The notes below the pieces were generated by a model that was given only the letters and a program-made list of their open reading frames with translations, was not told the origin of the DNA and ran no database searches. 63,465 nt of DNA from Burkholderiaceae bacterium (GTDB lineage: Bacteria > Pseudomonadota > Gammaproteobacteria > Burkholderiales > Burkholderiaceae_D), in assembly GCA_019751755.1 (NCBI GenBank), contig JAIENA010000079.1, positions 1-63,465 of the forward strand. Reading direction: 5' to 3'. Below, piece by piece: positions 23,768-34,220 of the stretch. Every line of letters starts with the position of its first letter. Position 1 is the first letter of the stretch. Both the position numbers and the translations under genes were made by a program.

Positions 23768-24907
23768 ATGGCAATGCCCACCACCATGCAACTTGCCCGT
23801 CAGGCGAGCTCAGCCTGTGCCCCTCTGGTGGTCCATATCACCGATACACTGGACTGCGACACCGAGGGAAGTCTGTTGAGCCTGCTGCATCAAATGCCGC
23901 CGGGGCGCTATCGCCATGTCATCATCGGCTGGCGCCACGGCGCCATGTGGGAATTGCGCCATAGCGGCCACCTGGCCCAGGTGGTGCACATGCCGGCGGC
24001 GAGCGGCGACCTGGCGTCCACCGGTGTTCCACAGCTAATCCGGCTGTTTCGCCGCTTGCGCCATTTGCGACCGGCGCTGATCCACACCCACAGCGCGGCG
24101 CTGCAATGGCTGGCGGCGCTGGCCGGGGTCCCGGTGCGCCTGCATGGCGCCAGCGCCAGCGCCCAGCCGCCGTCGCGTCACGGTCTGCGCAGCTGGCTGC
24201 GCAGGCTGCTATCGCCGACCGGCCCGAAGCACGCGCATGCGGCGGTCGATTGTGCGCAATTCCACCCCCGCCTGGGACCGGCCGCTGCGCTGGGGCCGGC
24301 CGAATTCCTGTGTGATAACGCCTGCGTGATCGGCATGGCCGGGCCGATGGATGGCGCCCACGGCCACGTGCGGCTGGTGCAGGCCTTCCTGCGTTTGCTG
24401 GCGGAGCATGGCGCGACCACGCCGCTGCGCCTGCTGATGCTGGGCGAAGGCCCCGAACGCGCCACGTGTAAAGCGTTGTTGGCAACCGCAGGCGCCAGCC
24501 ATCTGGCGTGGCTGCCCGGACAGCGCGACGATGTGGCGCGCCTGATGCGCATCATGGATGTCTACGCGGCCCCCGAGTGCACGCCAGACTCCGCCCTGCC
24601 CCTGCTGCAGGCCATGGCCAGCGGCTTGCCGATAGTCGCCTGCCAGGGCGGCGCGCACAGCCGCCTGGTGCAAACCGGCTGGACCGGCGCACTGGTGCCG
24701 CATGGCGACGCCGTCATGTTGGCCGATACCCTGGCCGATTACGCCAAGCTGCCGGGACTGGCCCGGCGCCACGGCATGCGTGGCCGGCGCCAGGTGTTAA
24801 GCCACCACAGCCTGTCAGCGGTGGCGCAGCATTACACGCAGTTATATGACAGCCTGATACCACGCGCGGAGACGGCCGCCTGGGAGCGCTGGGTTCGCTT
24901 TAAATAA
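23768..24907 (+). CDS. GT4-type glycosyltransferase, PEP-CTERM/XrtA-associated (divergent)
   Basis: 379 residues. It starts with APLVVHITDTLDCDTEGSLLSLL, the first Rossmann strand of the XrtA-linked GT4 family. RLLMLGEGPERATCKALLA and MDVYAAPECTPDSALPLLQAMASGLPIVA are the GT4 C-terminal signature (E-x7-E region with some changes). AAGGAG is five bases before the ATG. Third gene of a short polysaccharide set with the chain-length determinant and kinase-like protein. No priming transferase, polymerase or flippase is next to them, so this set cannot make a polymer alone. Confidence 0.8.
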   Translation: MAMPTTMQLARQASSACAPLVVHITDTLDCDTEGSLLSLLHQMPPGRYRHVIIGWRHGAMWELRHSGHLAQVVHMPAASGDLASTGVPQLIRLFRRLRHLRPALIHTHSAALQWLAALAGVPVRLHGASASAQPPSRHGLRSWLRRLLSPTGPKHAHAAVDCAQFHPRLGPAAALGPAEFLCDNACVIGMAGPMDGAHGHVRLVQAFLRLLAEHGATTPLRLLMLGEGPERATCKALLATAGASHLAWLPGQRDDVARLMRIMDVYAAPECTPDSALPLLQAMASGLPIVACQGGAHSRLVQTGWTGALVPHGDAVMLADTLADYAKLPGLARRHGMRGRRQVLSHHSLSAVAQHYTQLYDSLIPRAETAAWERWVRFK

Positions 24908-25047
24908 GGCTTGGCATAACAACGGCGGCGGCGCCCCCAGACGGTGCCGCTGGTGCAGGGGCCATTGCGTCCTGTCGCAGCGGCAGCCTGGGCAATGCGC
25001 GCAGAGTGGACGGCCTACAATATTGCCGAGCTAACTGTTGCAGTGGT

Positions 25048-25073
25048 CAAGCGGCATCAATTGATACCGCTTG
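25048..25073. repeat. 26-bp near-perfect palindrome at the prsR 3' end
   Basis: CAAGCGG, one base, ATCAATTGAT, one base, CCGCTTG. It lies between the convergent glycosyltransferase and prsR and ends five bases before the prsR stop codon. No T-tract follows, so a terminator role is uncertain. Confidence 0.6.
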
Positions 25074-25077
25074 GCGT

Positions 25078-26424
25078 TTAGCGGATGCCGTGATGGCTCA
25101 TCAAGTCGTACAGCGTGGGCCGACTGACGCCCAGCAACTCTGCTGCGCGCAAGATATTGCCATCGACCCGGCCCAGCGCTTTGACCATCACCCGGTATTC
25201 GGCCGCGTCGCGCGCCTGGCGCAGGTTGACATTGTCGTCTACCACCGTGCCGGCGGCGGGCAAGCCCAGGTCTTCGAGCAAGATCACCGGACCGTCAGCC
25301 ATGATGACGGCGCGCCGCACACAATTTTCCAGCTCGCGTACGTTGCCCGGCCATTGGTAGGCTTCGATCGCCGCCAGTGCCTGCGGGTGGAATTGCAAAT
25401 GCCGACGCGCGCTGGCACAGCAGCGGTTTTTCACATGGTGCGCCAACAGCAGCGCATCGCCGCAGCGTTCGCGCAGCGGCGGGATCGGCAACACGATTTC
25501 ACTGAGGCGGTAATACAAATCTTCCCGGAAGCTCCCTTGCGCGACTTGCGCCGGCAAATTGCGATGGGTGGCGCAGACCACCCGCACGTCAACCGGAATT
25601 TCATGCCGGCCACCGACCCGTTCGATCACCCGTTCCTGCAGGAAGCGCAGCAATTTCCCCTGCAGCGCCGCCGCCATATCGCCGATTTCGTCCAGAAAAA
25701 AAGTGCCGCCATGGGCCAACTCGATCTTGCCCTGCATTTGGCGACCGGCGCCGGTGAAAGCGCCCTTCTCATGACCGAACAATTCACTTTCCAGCAATTG
25801 CTCGGGGATCGCGGCGCAATTAATGGCAATAAATGCCCGACGCCGGCGCGGGCTGAGCCGGTGTATGCCCCGTGCCAGCACTTCCTTGCCGCAGCCGGAC
25901 TCCCCCAGCAGCATCACGCTGGCCGAAGTGGGCGCGACTTTCTCGACATCGCGGCACAGTTTCAGCATGCCCGCATCGCGCGACACCAGGCCGGCCAGCG
26001 GCGAATCCTGTTCGATCTGCAACATGCGCTTGTGTTCGACCTGCACCGCGTGCAGGAAAAACGCCCGCTCCACCATCAGTTGCAACACATCGAGTTCCAT
26101 CGGCTTCTGCTGGAAGTCATAAGCGCCCATGGCGATGGCTTTCAAGACATTGGCGCGGTCCTGGTTCCCGGACAGGATGATGACCTTGGTTTCCGGCGCC
26201 GCCGCCAGCACGTCCGCCAGCAGCGCCAGCCCGACCTTGGCGCTATCGGGCTCCGGCGGCAAGCCCAGGTCCATGGTGACGACGGCCGGCTGATGGCGCC
26301 GCAATTGCGCCATGGCCTGTTCCGGGTTGCCCGCCACCAGCACCTCGTAATCATCGAGGCCCCAGCGCAACTGGCGCTGCAGCCCCGGATCGTCTTCCAC
26401 TAACAGCAGCTTTTTCCTGGTCAT
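25078..26424 (-). CDS. prsR: PEP-CTERM-box sigma-54 response regulator PrsR
   Basis: 448 residues. A receiver domain ([18 protein letters not shown]; Asp in [26 protein letters not shown]), a sigma-54 AAA+ domain ([32 protein letters not shown]) and a C-terminal Fis-type HTH ([16 protein letters not shown]). This is the PrsR pattern of the prosortase system. It would switch on PEP-CTERM-linked genes with RpoN; the PEP-CTERM gene here has a matching sigma-54 promoter. Its usual partner kinase PrsK is not adjacent. All functional motifs look intact. Confidence 0.92.
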   Translation of the reverse strand: MTRKKLLLVEDDPGLQRQLRWGLDDYEVLVAGNPEQAMAQLRRHQPAVVTMDLGLPPEPDSAKVGLALLADVLAAAPETKVIILSGNQDRANVLKAIAMGAYDFQQKPMELDVLQLMVERAFFLHAVQVEHKRMLQIEQDSPLAGLVSRDAGMLKLCRDVEKVAPTSASVMLLGESGCGKEVLARGIHRLSPRRRRAFIAINCAAIPEQLLESELFGHEKGAFTGAGRQMQGKIELAHGGTFFLDEIGDMAAALQGKLLRFLQERVIERVGGRHEIPVDVRVVCATHRNLPAQVAQGSFREDLYYRLSEIVLPIPPLRERCGDALLLAHHVKNRCCASARRHLQFHPQALAAIEAYQWPGNVRELENCVRRAVIMADGPVILLEDLGLPAAGTVVDDNVNLRQARDAAEYRVMVKALGRVDGNILRAAELLGVSRPTLYDLMSHHGIR

Positions 26425-26560
26425 CTTTAGCCTCCCGATGATGGATGCGGCACCGGCTTAACGGTGGCTTAGCCATCATCCCGCCCGATGCCCGGCGCGG
26501 CTTTGCGCCGCCGCAAACGGGCCTGCCGCGCAGCGTCCGCCCATTGAAAATGACCGTTCC

Positions 26561-26590
26561 ATGACAGGGAAGCGGCAAATCGCTTATAGT
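26561..26590 (+). promoter_or_regulatory. Sigma-70 promoter of nadB
   Basis: -35 ATGACA (26561-26566), an 18-base spacer and -10 TATAGT (26585-26590). Transcription start is near 26597, about 30 bases before the ATG. Confidence 0.6.
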
Positions 26591-26626
26591 CTTGCTTCTC
26601 TCGAGCAAACTTGACGATTAAATTCA

Positions 26627-28240
26627 ATGAAATTCGATGTCGCTATCGTCGGCAGCGGCCTGGCCGGCTTGTCGGTGGCCTTGCACCTGGCGGAAACCCG
26701 TAAAGTCGCAATTATTTCCAAACGCAAACTACTGGATGGCGCCAGCAATTGGGCGCAGGGCGGCATTGCCGCCGTGCTCGATTCCGGCGACAGCCATGAC
26801 CAGCACATCGCCGATACGCTGGTGGCGGGCGGAGGCCTGTGCGACGAGGCGGCGACCCGCTTTATCGTGGAAAACGGCCGCGCCGCGATCGAATGGCTGA
26901 TTGAACAGGGCGTCCCGTTTACCCGCGACGACAGCGCTGAAATGGGTTTCCACTTGACCCGCGAAGGCGGCCACAGCCAGCGGCGCATCATCCACGCGGC
27001 CGATGCCACCGGGCATGCGGTGCAAGTGACGTTGGAACAAAAAGTGCGCGCCCATCCGAACATCAGCCTGTTCGAGCACCACTGCGCCATCGATTTGATC
27101 ACCTCCGACAAGCTGGGGCCGAAATCGGCGCCGCACAGCGCGCAGCCGCATTGCCATGGCTTGTACGTGCAGGACGTCAACACCGGCGACGTGCACACGG
27201 TGGCCGCCGAACACACGGTGATGGCCACCGGCGGCGCCGGCAAGGTCTACCTGTACACCACCAACCCGGACACCGCCAGCGGCGACGGCATCGCCATGGC
27301 GTGGCGCGCCGGCTGCCGCGTGGCCAACATGGAATTCATCCAGTTCCACCCGACCTGTCTGTACCACCCTTACGCGAAATCGTTCCTGATCACCGAAGCC
27401 ATCCGTGGCGAAGGCGGTTTGCTGAAGCTGCCACCGGAAGCCGGCGCCGCCGCCGGCAGCCGCTTTATGCTGGCACACGATGAGCGCGCCGAGTTGGCGC
27501 CGCGCGACGTGGTGGCGCGCGCCATCGACTTTGAAATCAAGAAGCGCGGCCTCGATTACGTTCACCTCGACATCAGCCACAAGCCGGCCGACTGGCTCAA
27601 GGAACACTTCCCGACGATCTATGCGCGTTGCCTCGAGCTGGGCATCGACATCACCAAGGAACCGATTCCGATCGTTCCGGCGGCGCACTACACATGCGGC
27701 GGCGTGGTGACGGATTTGTCCGGTCGTACCGACTTGCCGGGCCTGTATGCGGTGGGCGAGACCGCGTATACCGGCTTGCACGGCGCCAACCGCCTGGCCT
27801 CCAATTCACTGCTCGAATGCGTCGTGATCGGCCGCGCCTGCGCGCAGGACATCGAAGCGAAGGAACGCATCGGCACACCCTACCTGCCGGACTGGGATGA
27901 AAGCCGCGTCACGGACGCCGATGAAGAAGTGGTGATTTCCCATAACTGGGATGAATTGCGCCGCTCGATGTGGAATTACGTCGGCATCGTGCGTACCACC
28001 AAACGCCTGGAGCGGGCGCAGCACCGGATCGCGCTGCTGAAGGAAGAAATCGACGAGTATTACCGCAATTTCCGCATCACCAGCGACTTGCTGGAGTTGC
28101 GCAACCTGGTCGACGTCGCCAGCCTGATCGTCAACAGCGCCTTGCAGCGGCGCGAAAGCCGTGGCCTGCACTTCAGCCGCGACTATCCAGAGACCTTGCC
28201 CAAGGCGCTGCCCAGCGTGCTGACGCCGGACCGCCGCTGA
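26627..28240 (+). CDS. nadB: L-aspartate oxidase NadB
   Basis: 537 residues, the normal length. The FAD-binding fold starts at once ([18 protein letters not shown]), followed by [43 protein letters not shown] and the catalytic/substrate region ([38 protein letters not shown]). It oxidises aspartate to iminoaspartate, the first step of de novo NAD synthesis, in the cytoplasm. The other enzymes nadA and nadC are not adjacent, so it is an isolated gene here. Confidence 0.96.
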   Translation: MKFDVAIVGSGLAGLSVALHLAETRKVAIISKRKLLDGASNWAQGGIAAVLDSGDSHDQHIADTLVAGGGLCDEAATRFIVENGRAAIEWLIEQGVPFTRDDSAEMGFHLTREGGHSQRRIIHAADATGHAVQVTLEQKVRAHPNISLFEHHCAIDLITSDKLGPKSAPHSAQPHCHGLYVQDVNTGDVHTVAAEHTVMATGGAGKVYLYTTNPDTASGDGIAMAWRAGCRVANMEFIQFHPTCLYHPYAKSFLITEAIRGEGGLLKLPPEAGAAAGSRFMLAHDERAELAPRDVVARAIDFEIKKRGLDYVHLDISHKPADWLKEHFPTIYARCLELGIDITKEPIPIVPAAHYTCGGVVTDLSGRTDLPGLYAVGETAYTGLHGANRLASNSLLECVVIGRACAQDIEAKERIGTPYLPDWDESRVTDADEEVVISHNWDELRRSMWNYVGIVRTTKRLERAQHRIALLKEEIDEYYRNFRITSDLLELRNLVDVASLIVNSALQRRESRGLHFSRDYPETLPKALPSVLTPDRR

Positions 28241-28305
28241 GGCCCGGTCGCTGACGCCGCGCTCCTGACGTACGGTTGACGCACGGTTGATACGCCAGCG
28301 GCGCG

Positions 28306-29124
28306 CTAAGGCGCGTCGACGCCGTGGCGCTGCAACAACTTGCGCCATTCGCCGCTGTCGACCAGGCGCTGGAATTCCACGTCGAAGGCGCGCCGCAATC
28401 CGTCGTGGCTGGCGCCCGGCGGAAACGCGAAGTACGCATCCTGCACATCGATTGGCGTCGGCAATGCGCTGACCACCCCCAGCAATCCCAGCCGGCCGAG
28501 AATCGTTTCGGTATCGCGCCGGGTGCTGGCGAACAATTGCACGTGACGATATGCCAGCATGCGCAAGCCACTTTCCACCCTGTTGGTCACGCTGACATGC
28601 ATCAGCGGCCGGGCTTGGTCAAACGCGGCGCCATAAGCCCAGCCATTCAACACGGCAACGCGCTGGTTCTCCAGCGCGGCATAATCGCCGCGCCACGTGG
28701 GCGTGACGTCATTGCGCATATAAAACACCAAACGATCCTGGAAAAATGGCAACTGCGAGAACGCCATGATTCGTTCGCGTTCGGGCGTGCGGTACGGCGC
28801 CACCAGGATATCGGCCCGGCCGCTGGCCACCAGCGCCTGGGCCCGCGCCCACGGATACAACTCAAAACGAACCGTGTGTCCCATCTGGCGCGCGACCTGA
28901 CGCACGATTTCAGGGCCGAGGCCAACGGTGACGCCTTCCCCGTCGCGCTCATAGACTTTTTCAAAATGGGTACTGACCACCACCAGTTCGCGCGCCCACA
29001 GCGTGCCCGGAATGACGGCCGCCAGCAGCAAGGCGCACAGCCGAACGCAGCACTGCCGCCAACGACCTTGATCGCAGTGAGAGTGGCGACGGCGAGGATG
29101 GCGCTGATCGTTCGATAACGTCAT
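28306..29124 (-). CDS. Periplasmic solute-binding protein (SBP_bac_3-like), tandem paralog 1
   Basis: 272 residues. A signal peptide follows a 25-residue basic lead (hydrophobic core CALLLAAVIPGTLWA). The body has VGLGPEIVRQVARQMGHTVRFEL, WARAQALVASGRADILVAP, ERERIMAFSQLPFFQDRLVFY and NGWAYGAAFDQARP, the bilobal pattern of family-3 solute-binding proteins. There is no ABC permease nearby. Its start overlaps the stop of the upstream paralog by four bases, so the pair is coupled. Similar orphan proteins are often annotated as transporter substrate-binding domain proteins; the ligand is unknown. Confidence 0.8.
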   Translation of the reverse strand: MTLSNDQRHPRRRHSHCDQGRWRQCCVRLCALLLAAVIPGTLWARELVVVSTHFEKVYERDGEGVTVGLGPEIVRQVARQMGHTVRFELYPWARAQALVASGRADILVAPYRTPERERIMAFSQLPFFQDRLVFYMRNDVTPTWRGDYAALENQRVAVLNGWAYGAAFDQARPLMHVSVTNRVESGLRMLAYRHVQLFASTRRDTETILGRLGLLGVVSALPTPIDVQDAYFAFPPGASHDGLRRAFDVEFQRLVDSGEWRKLLQRHGVDAP

Positions 29125-29870
29125 GGCACGATGACTTCATGGCGCAGCCCCAGTTTGCGCAACTCGCCGCTGTCCACCATGCGCTGGAACGCGGCATCGA
29201 AATCGCGCCGCAAGGGGTCAAACCGGGAATCGCGCGGGAAAGCGAAATAGCCTTCCTGCATATCAATCACCTTGGGCAGCATGGCGATCTGGCCCACCAG
29301 CCCCAGCCGCCCCAGCACCGGTTCGGTATTGCGGCGGTTGCTGGCAAACAGGTGCACATGCTGGTAAATCAGCATTTTCAGGCCGCTGTCCACACTGTTG
29401 GCGACACTCAGGCGCAACTGCGGCCGGGCCTGGTCAAACGCGGCGCCATAGGCCCAGCCATTGAGCACGACGATACGCTGTTCGCCGAGAGTGCCGAGAT
29501 CACCGTTCCAGCTGGCGTTGGCATCGGCGCGCGCATAAAACACCATCTGGTCCTGGTAAAACGGCAGCCGCGAAAACAGCATGGTTTGCTGGCGCTCGGG
29601 GGTTTTATAGGGGCCGATGAGGATATCGGCCTTGCCCTGGGCGATCAGGGCCTGGGCGCGCGCCCACGGATACAGCTCGAAGCGCACGGTATGGCCCATG
29701 CGCTGGGCCAGCACCCGCACCACCTCCGGTCCGAGCCCGACGATATCGCCGTCCTGGCCACGCTCGAACACCCGCTCAAAATGGGCGCCGATGGCCAGCA
29801 GTTCCCGCGCCGACGCCAGTGGCGCGGCGCCGAGTGCGGCGTACAACATGGTTGCCAATAGCTTGCGCAT
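29121..29870 (-). CDS. Periplasmic solute-binding protein (SBP_bac_3-like), tandem paralog 2
   Basis: 249 residues with a signal peptide ending in ASA (about 21). It is clearly a duplicate of the downstream gene: VGLGPEVVRVLAQRMGHTVRFELY, WARAQALIAQGKADILIGP, ERQQTMLFSRLPFYQDQMVFY and NGWAYGAAFDQARPQ. The first of the two in transcription order. No permease, ATPase or receptor gene lies in the neighbourhood. Confidence 0.8.
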   Translation of the reverse strand: MRKLLATMLYAALGAAPLASARELLAIGAHFERVFERGQDGDIVGLGPEVVRVLAQRMGHTVRFELYPWARAQALIAQGKADILIGPYKTPERQQTMLFSRLPFYQDQMVFYARADANASWNGDLGTLGEQRIVVLNGWAYGAAFDQARPQLRLSVANSVDSGLKMLIYQHVHLFASNRRNTEPVLGRLGLVGQIAMLPKVIDMQEGYFAFPRDSRFDPLRRDFDAAFQRMVDSGELRKLGLRHEVIVP

Positions 29871-30028
29871 AAGCCCCTCCCAGTTGCCCCATCATAACAT
29901 CAGGGGTCCGAAAGGCAATCGCCGCGTGGCGTGGCAGCCGCACCCGGGCGCCAGGCTGGCCGCCCCAGGAATGCTCCCCGGAACGGTGCCATCACTGCCA
30001 GCGCCGCCCACCGTCCAGCCGTTTGGCC

Positions 30029-32116
<2,088 letters not shown>

Positions 32117-32154
32117 GTCTCTTCCTTATTATGTGAACAGGTCGGCAAAACCTC

Positions 32155-32160
32155 ACTATA
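32155..32160 (-). promoter_or_regulatory. Candidate -10 box of the beta-oxidation gene
   Basis: TATAGT read on the minus strand, about 40 bases from the ATG. No clear -35 is seen; the repeat at 32169-32180 sits in its place. Confidence 0.35.
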
Positions 32161-32168
32161 ACGCAAAA

Positions 32169-32180
32169 ACGAACGGTCGT
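32169..32180. promoter_or_regulatory. Possible TetR-type operator
   Basis: ACGAACGGTCGT is a 12-base near-palindrome (arms ACGA/TCGT) located between the likely -35 and -10 of the gene. TetR-family repressors of fatty-acid degradation use sites of this kind. It is a pattern-based inference. Confidence 0.3.
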
Positions 32181-32242
32181 ATTATTATTTTCCCGACCAT
32201 GCTGTGGTACTGTGCGGAGAGGCGATATCGTGGAGAAACAGG

Positions 32243-32752
32243 ATGGCTGGCGACGGGATCATTGAGCACGTCAATATGGGGCAATTGCTGACCGGCAGGG
32301 GCAATACTCGCCTGGTGGCGGTGCTGGGATCGTGCGTCGGGATTGCCTTCCTGTGGCCCAATGGCAAGCGCTGCGCCCTCGCCCACTGTGTGCTGCCCAA
32401 TGCGCCGCTGGACGAAGGCGGCATGGGTGCCCGTTACGTGAACCAGGCTGTACCGTCGCTGCTGACCACCATGGGCGTGACCATGGCCGACCGCAAGGAT
32501 GTCGCCGTGGTGCTGGCCGGCGGCGCCAGTATGTTCGGGCCCGGCAGCGCGCTGTTGCAGGTCGGCCGCCAGAATATCGTGGCGGCGCTGGCGACGTTGC
32601 AACAGTTCGGCTTGCGTGTGGCGTCCAGCGACCTTGGTGGCTTTGCTGGACGGCAATTGATCGTCGATTGCAACCTGTACACCTGCTTCGTCAAACCGAT
32701 CGGCCCGAGCGCCTCGCAAACACCGGCGCCCATCCCTTTGATGCGGCGCTGA
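32243..32752 (+). CDS. CheD-like chemoreceptor glutamine deamidase, orphan
   Basis: 170 residues from the ATG at 32243 (GGAG seven bases before). The pattern LVAVLGSCVGIAFLWPNG holds the CheD catalytic Cys; CALAHCVLP gives the His; RYVNQAVPSLLTTM, VVLAGGASMF, VGRQNIVAALATL and DLGGFAGRQLIVDC fit the rest of the family. CheD deamidates glutamines of methyl-accepting receptors. No che or receptor gene lies nearby, so the gene stands alone between a beta-oxidation gene and the Liv operon. Confidence 0.75.
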   Translation: MAGDGIIEHVNMGQLLTGRGNTRLVAVLGSCVGIAFLWPNGKRCALAHCVLPNAPLDEGGMGARYVNQAVPSLLTTMGVTMADRKDVAVVLAGGASMFGPGSALLQVGRQNIVAALATLQQFGLRVASSDLGGFAGRQLIVDCNLYTCFVKPIGPSASQTPAPIPLMRR

Positions 32753-32757
32753 CGGGC

Positions 32758-33453
32758 TCATACCTCGAGCCACTCCTTGCGCACTGCGGCGTCGGCGCGC
32801 AACTGGTCCGGCGTGCCTTCGAACACCATGGCGCCGTGTCCCATCACGTACACACGCTGCGCAATATCGAGCGCAATCGCCAGTTTTTGTTCCACCAGCA
32901 ACACGGAAATGCCCTTGTCGCGCAAGGCCTGCAAATAATCAGCGACTTGCGCAACGATTTTCGGCGCCAGCCCCTCGGTCGGTTCGTCGATCATGATCAG
33001 GTCCGGGTCACCCATCAGCGTACGGCACAATGTCAGCATTTGTTGCTCGCCGCCGGACAGCACGCCGGCCGCCACCGCACGCCGCTCCTGCAGGCGCGGA
33101 AACAGGCGGTACATGTCGCCCAGGGTCCAGCGCGGCGCGCGCGCGCCGCTTTTTTCACCTAACAACAGGTTTTGCTCCACCGTCAAGGTGGGAAACACGT
33201 CGCGACTCTCCGGTACATACCCCAATCCCTTGCGTGCCACCTGATACGCCTTCAGCCCCAGGATTTCCTCGTTGCGAAAGCGGATACTGCCGTGCGCCTG
33301 GACCTGGCCCATGGCGGCTTTGACAAGCGTCGAGCGGCCCGCGCCATTACGTCCGAGCAAACTGACGATTTCACCCGGCCGCACCTGCAGATCGACCCCA
33401 TGCAGCACATGGCTCTTGCCGTAATACGCCTGTAAACCACGAATCTCCAGCAT
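32758..33453 (-). CDS. livF: Branched-chain amino acid-type ABC transporter ATPase LivF
   Basis: 231 residues. Walker A (LLGRNGAGRSTLVKAAMG), signature (LSGGEQQMLTLCRTLM) and Walker B (LIMIDEPTEGLAP) are intact. This is the smaller of the two ATPases in Liv systems. Its ATG overlaps the stop of livG by one base (TAATG), so the operon is translationally coupled. It is the last gene of the operon (SBP-livH-livM-livG-livF). Confidence 0.95.
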   Translation of the reverse strand: MLEIRGLQAYYGKSHVLHGVDLQVRPGEIVSLLGRNGAGRSTLVKAAMGQVQAHGSIRFRNEEILGLKAYQVARKGLGYVPESRDVFPTLTVEQNLLLGEKSGARAPRWTLGDMYRLFPRLQERRAVAAGVLSGGEQQMLTLCRTLMGDPDLIMIDEPTEGLAPKIVAQVADYLQALRDKGISVLLVEQKLAIALDIAQRVYVMGHGAMVFEGTPDQLRADAAVRKEWLEV

Positions 33454-34220
33454 TACGCCACCTCCCCATGGGCGTCACCCAGGTACGCCGCCTGCACCGC
33501 CGGGTTGGCGCGGATGCGCGCCGGCGTATCACAGGCGATCACCTCGCCATAGACCAGCACCGCGATGCGGTCGGCCAATCCGAACACCACACCCATATCG
33601 TGTTCCACCATCAGCAGGGTTTTCCCCACGGTGACCTTGCGTATCAGTTCCACCGCCGCGTCGGACTCGGAGCGGCTCATGCCGGCGGTCGGCTCATCGA
33701 GCAGGATCACGTCGGCGCCACCGGCGATGGTAATGCCGATTTCCAGTGCGCGCTGTTCGGCATAGGTCAGCACCCCGGCCAGCGTGTGGCGCTGGCGCTG
33801 CAAGCCAATCAATTCCAGCACTTCCTCGGCCCGCGCATGGGCGTCGCGCAGCCCGGACAGCAGTCGCCAGAACGCGTAGCGGTAACCGAGCTGCCAAAGC
33901 ACGGCGCAGCGCAGGTTTTCATAGACCGACAAGTTATTAAACAAATTGCTGATCTGGAAGCTGCGCGCCAGTCCAAGCCGGTTGACCTGGTAGGGTGTCG
34001 CGCCGGCAATATCGCGGCCATTCAGCAAAATCCCGCCCGAGGTCGGTGCAAAGCGCCCGGAAACCAGGTTGAACAGCGTCGACTTGCCGGCCCCATTGGG
34101 TCCGATCACCGCCAGCCGTTCGCCCTTCTCCACTTGCAATTGCGCGCCACGGATGATTTCCGACTTGCCGAATTGCTTGCGCACGTCGCGCAGCTCCAAT
34201 GCATGGGATGGCGCACTCAT
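33453..34220 (-). CDS. livG: Branched-chain amino acid-type ABC transporter ATPase LivG
   Basis: 255 residues. Walker A (IGPNGAGKSTLFNLVSG), the LivG-type insert GRDIAGATPYQVNRLGLARSF, signature region (LTYAEQRALEIGITIAG) and Walker B (VILLDEPTAGMSRSE) are present. The start at 34220 is fixed by its ATGA overlap with livM and by GGAGGAA a few bases before. The frame is open further back, but that part belongs to livM. Confidence 0.95.
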   Translation of the reverse strand: MSAPSHALELRDVRKQFGKSEIIRGAQLQVEKGERLAVIGPNGAGKSTLFNLVSGRFAPTSGGILLNGRDIAGATPYQVNRLGLARSFQISNLFNNLSVYENLRCAVLWQLGYRYAFWRLLSGLRDAHARAEEVLELIGLQRQRHTLAGVLTYAEQRALEIGITIAGGADVILLDEPTAGMSRSESDAAVELIRKVTVGKTLLMVEHDMGVVFGLADRIAVLVYGEVIACDTPARIRANPAVQAAYLGDAHGEVA

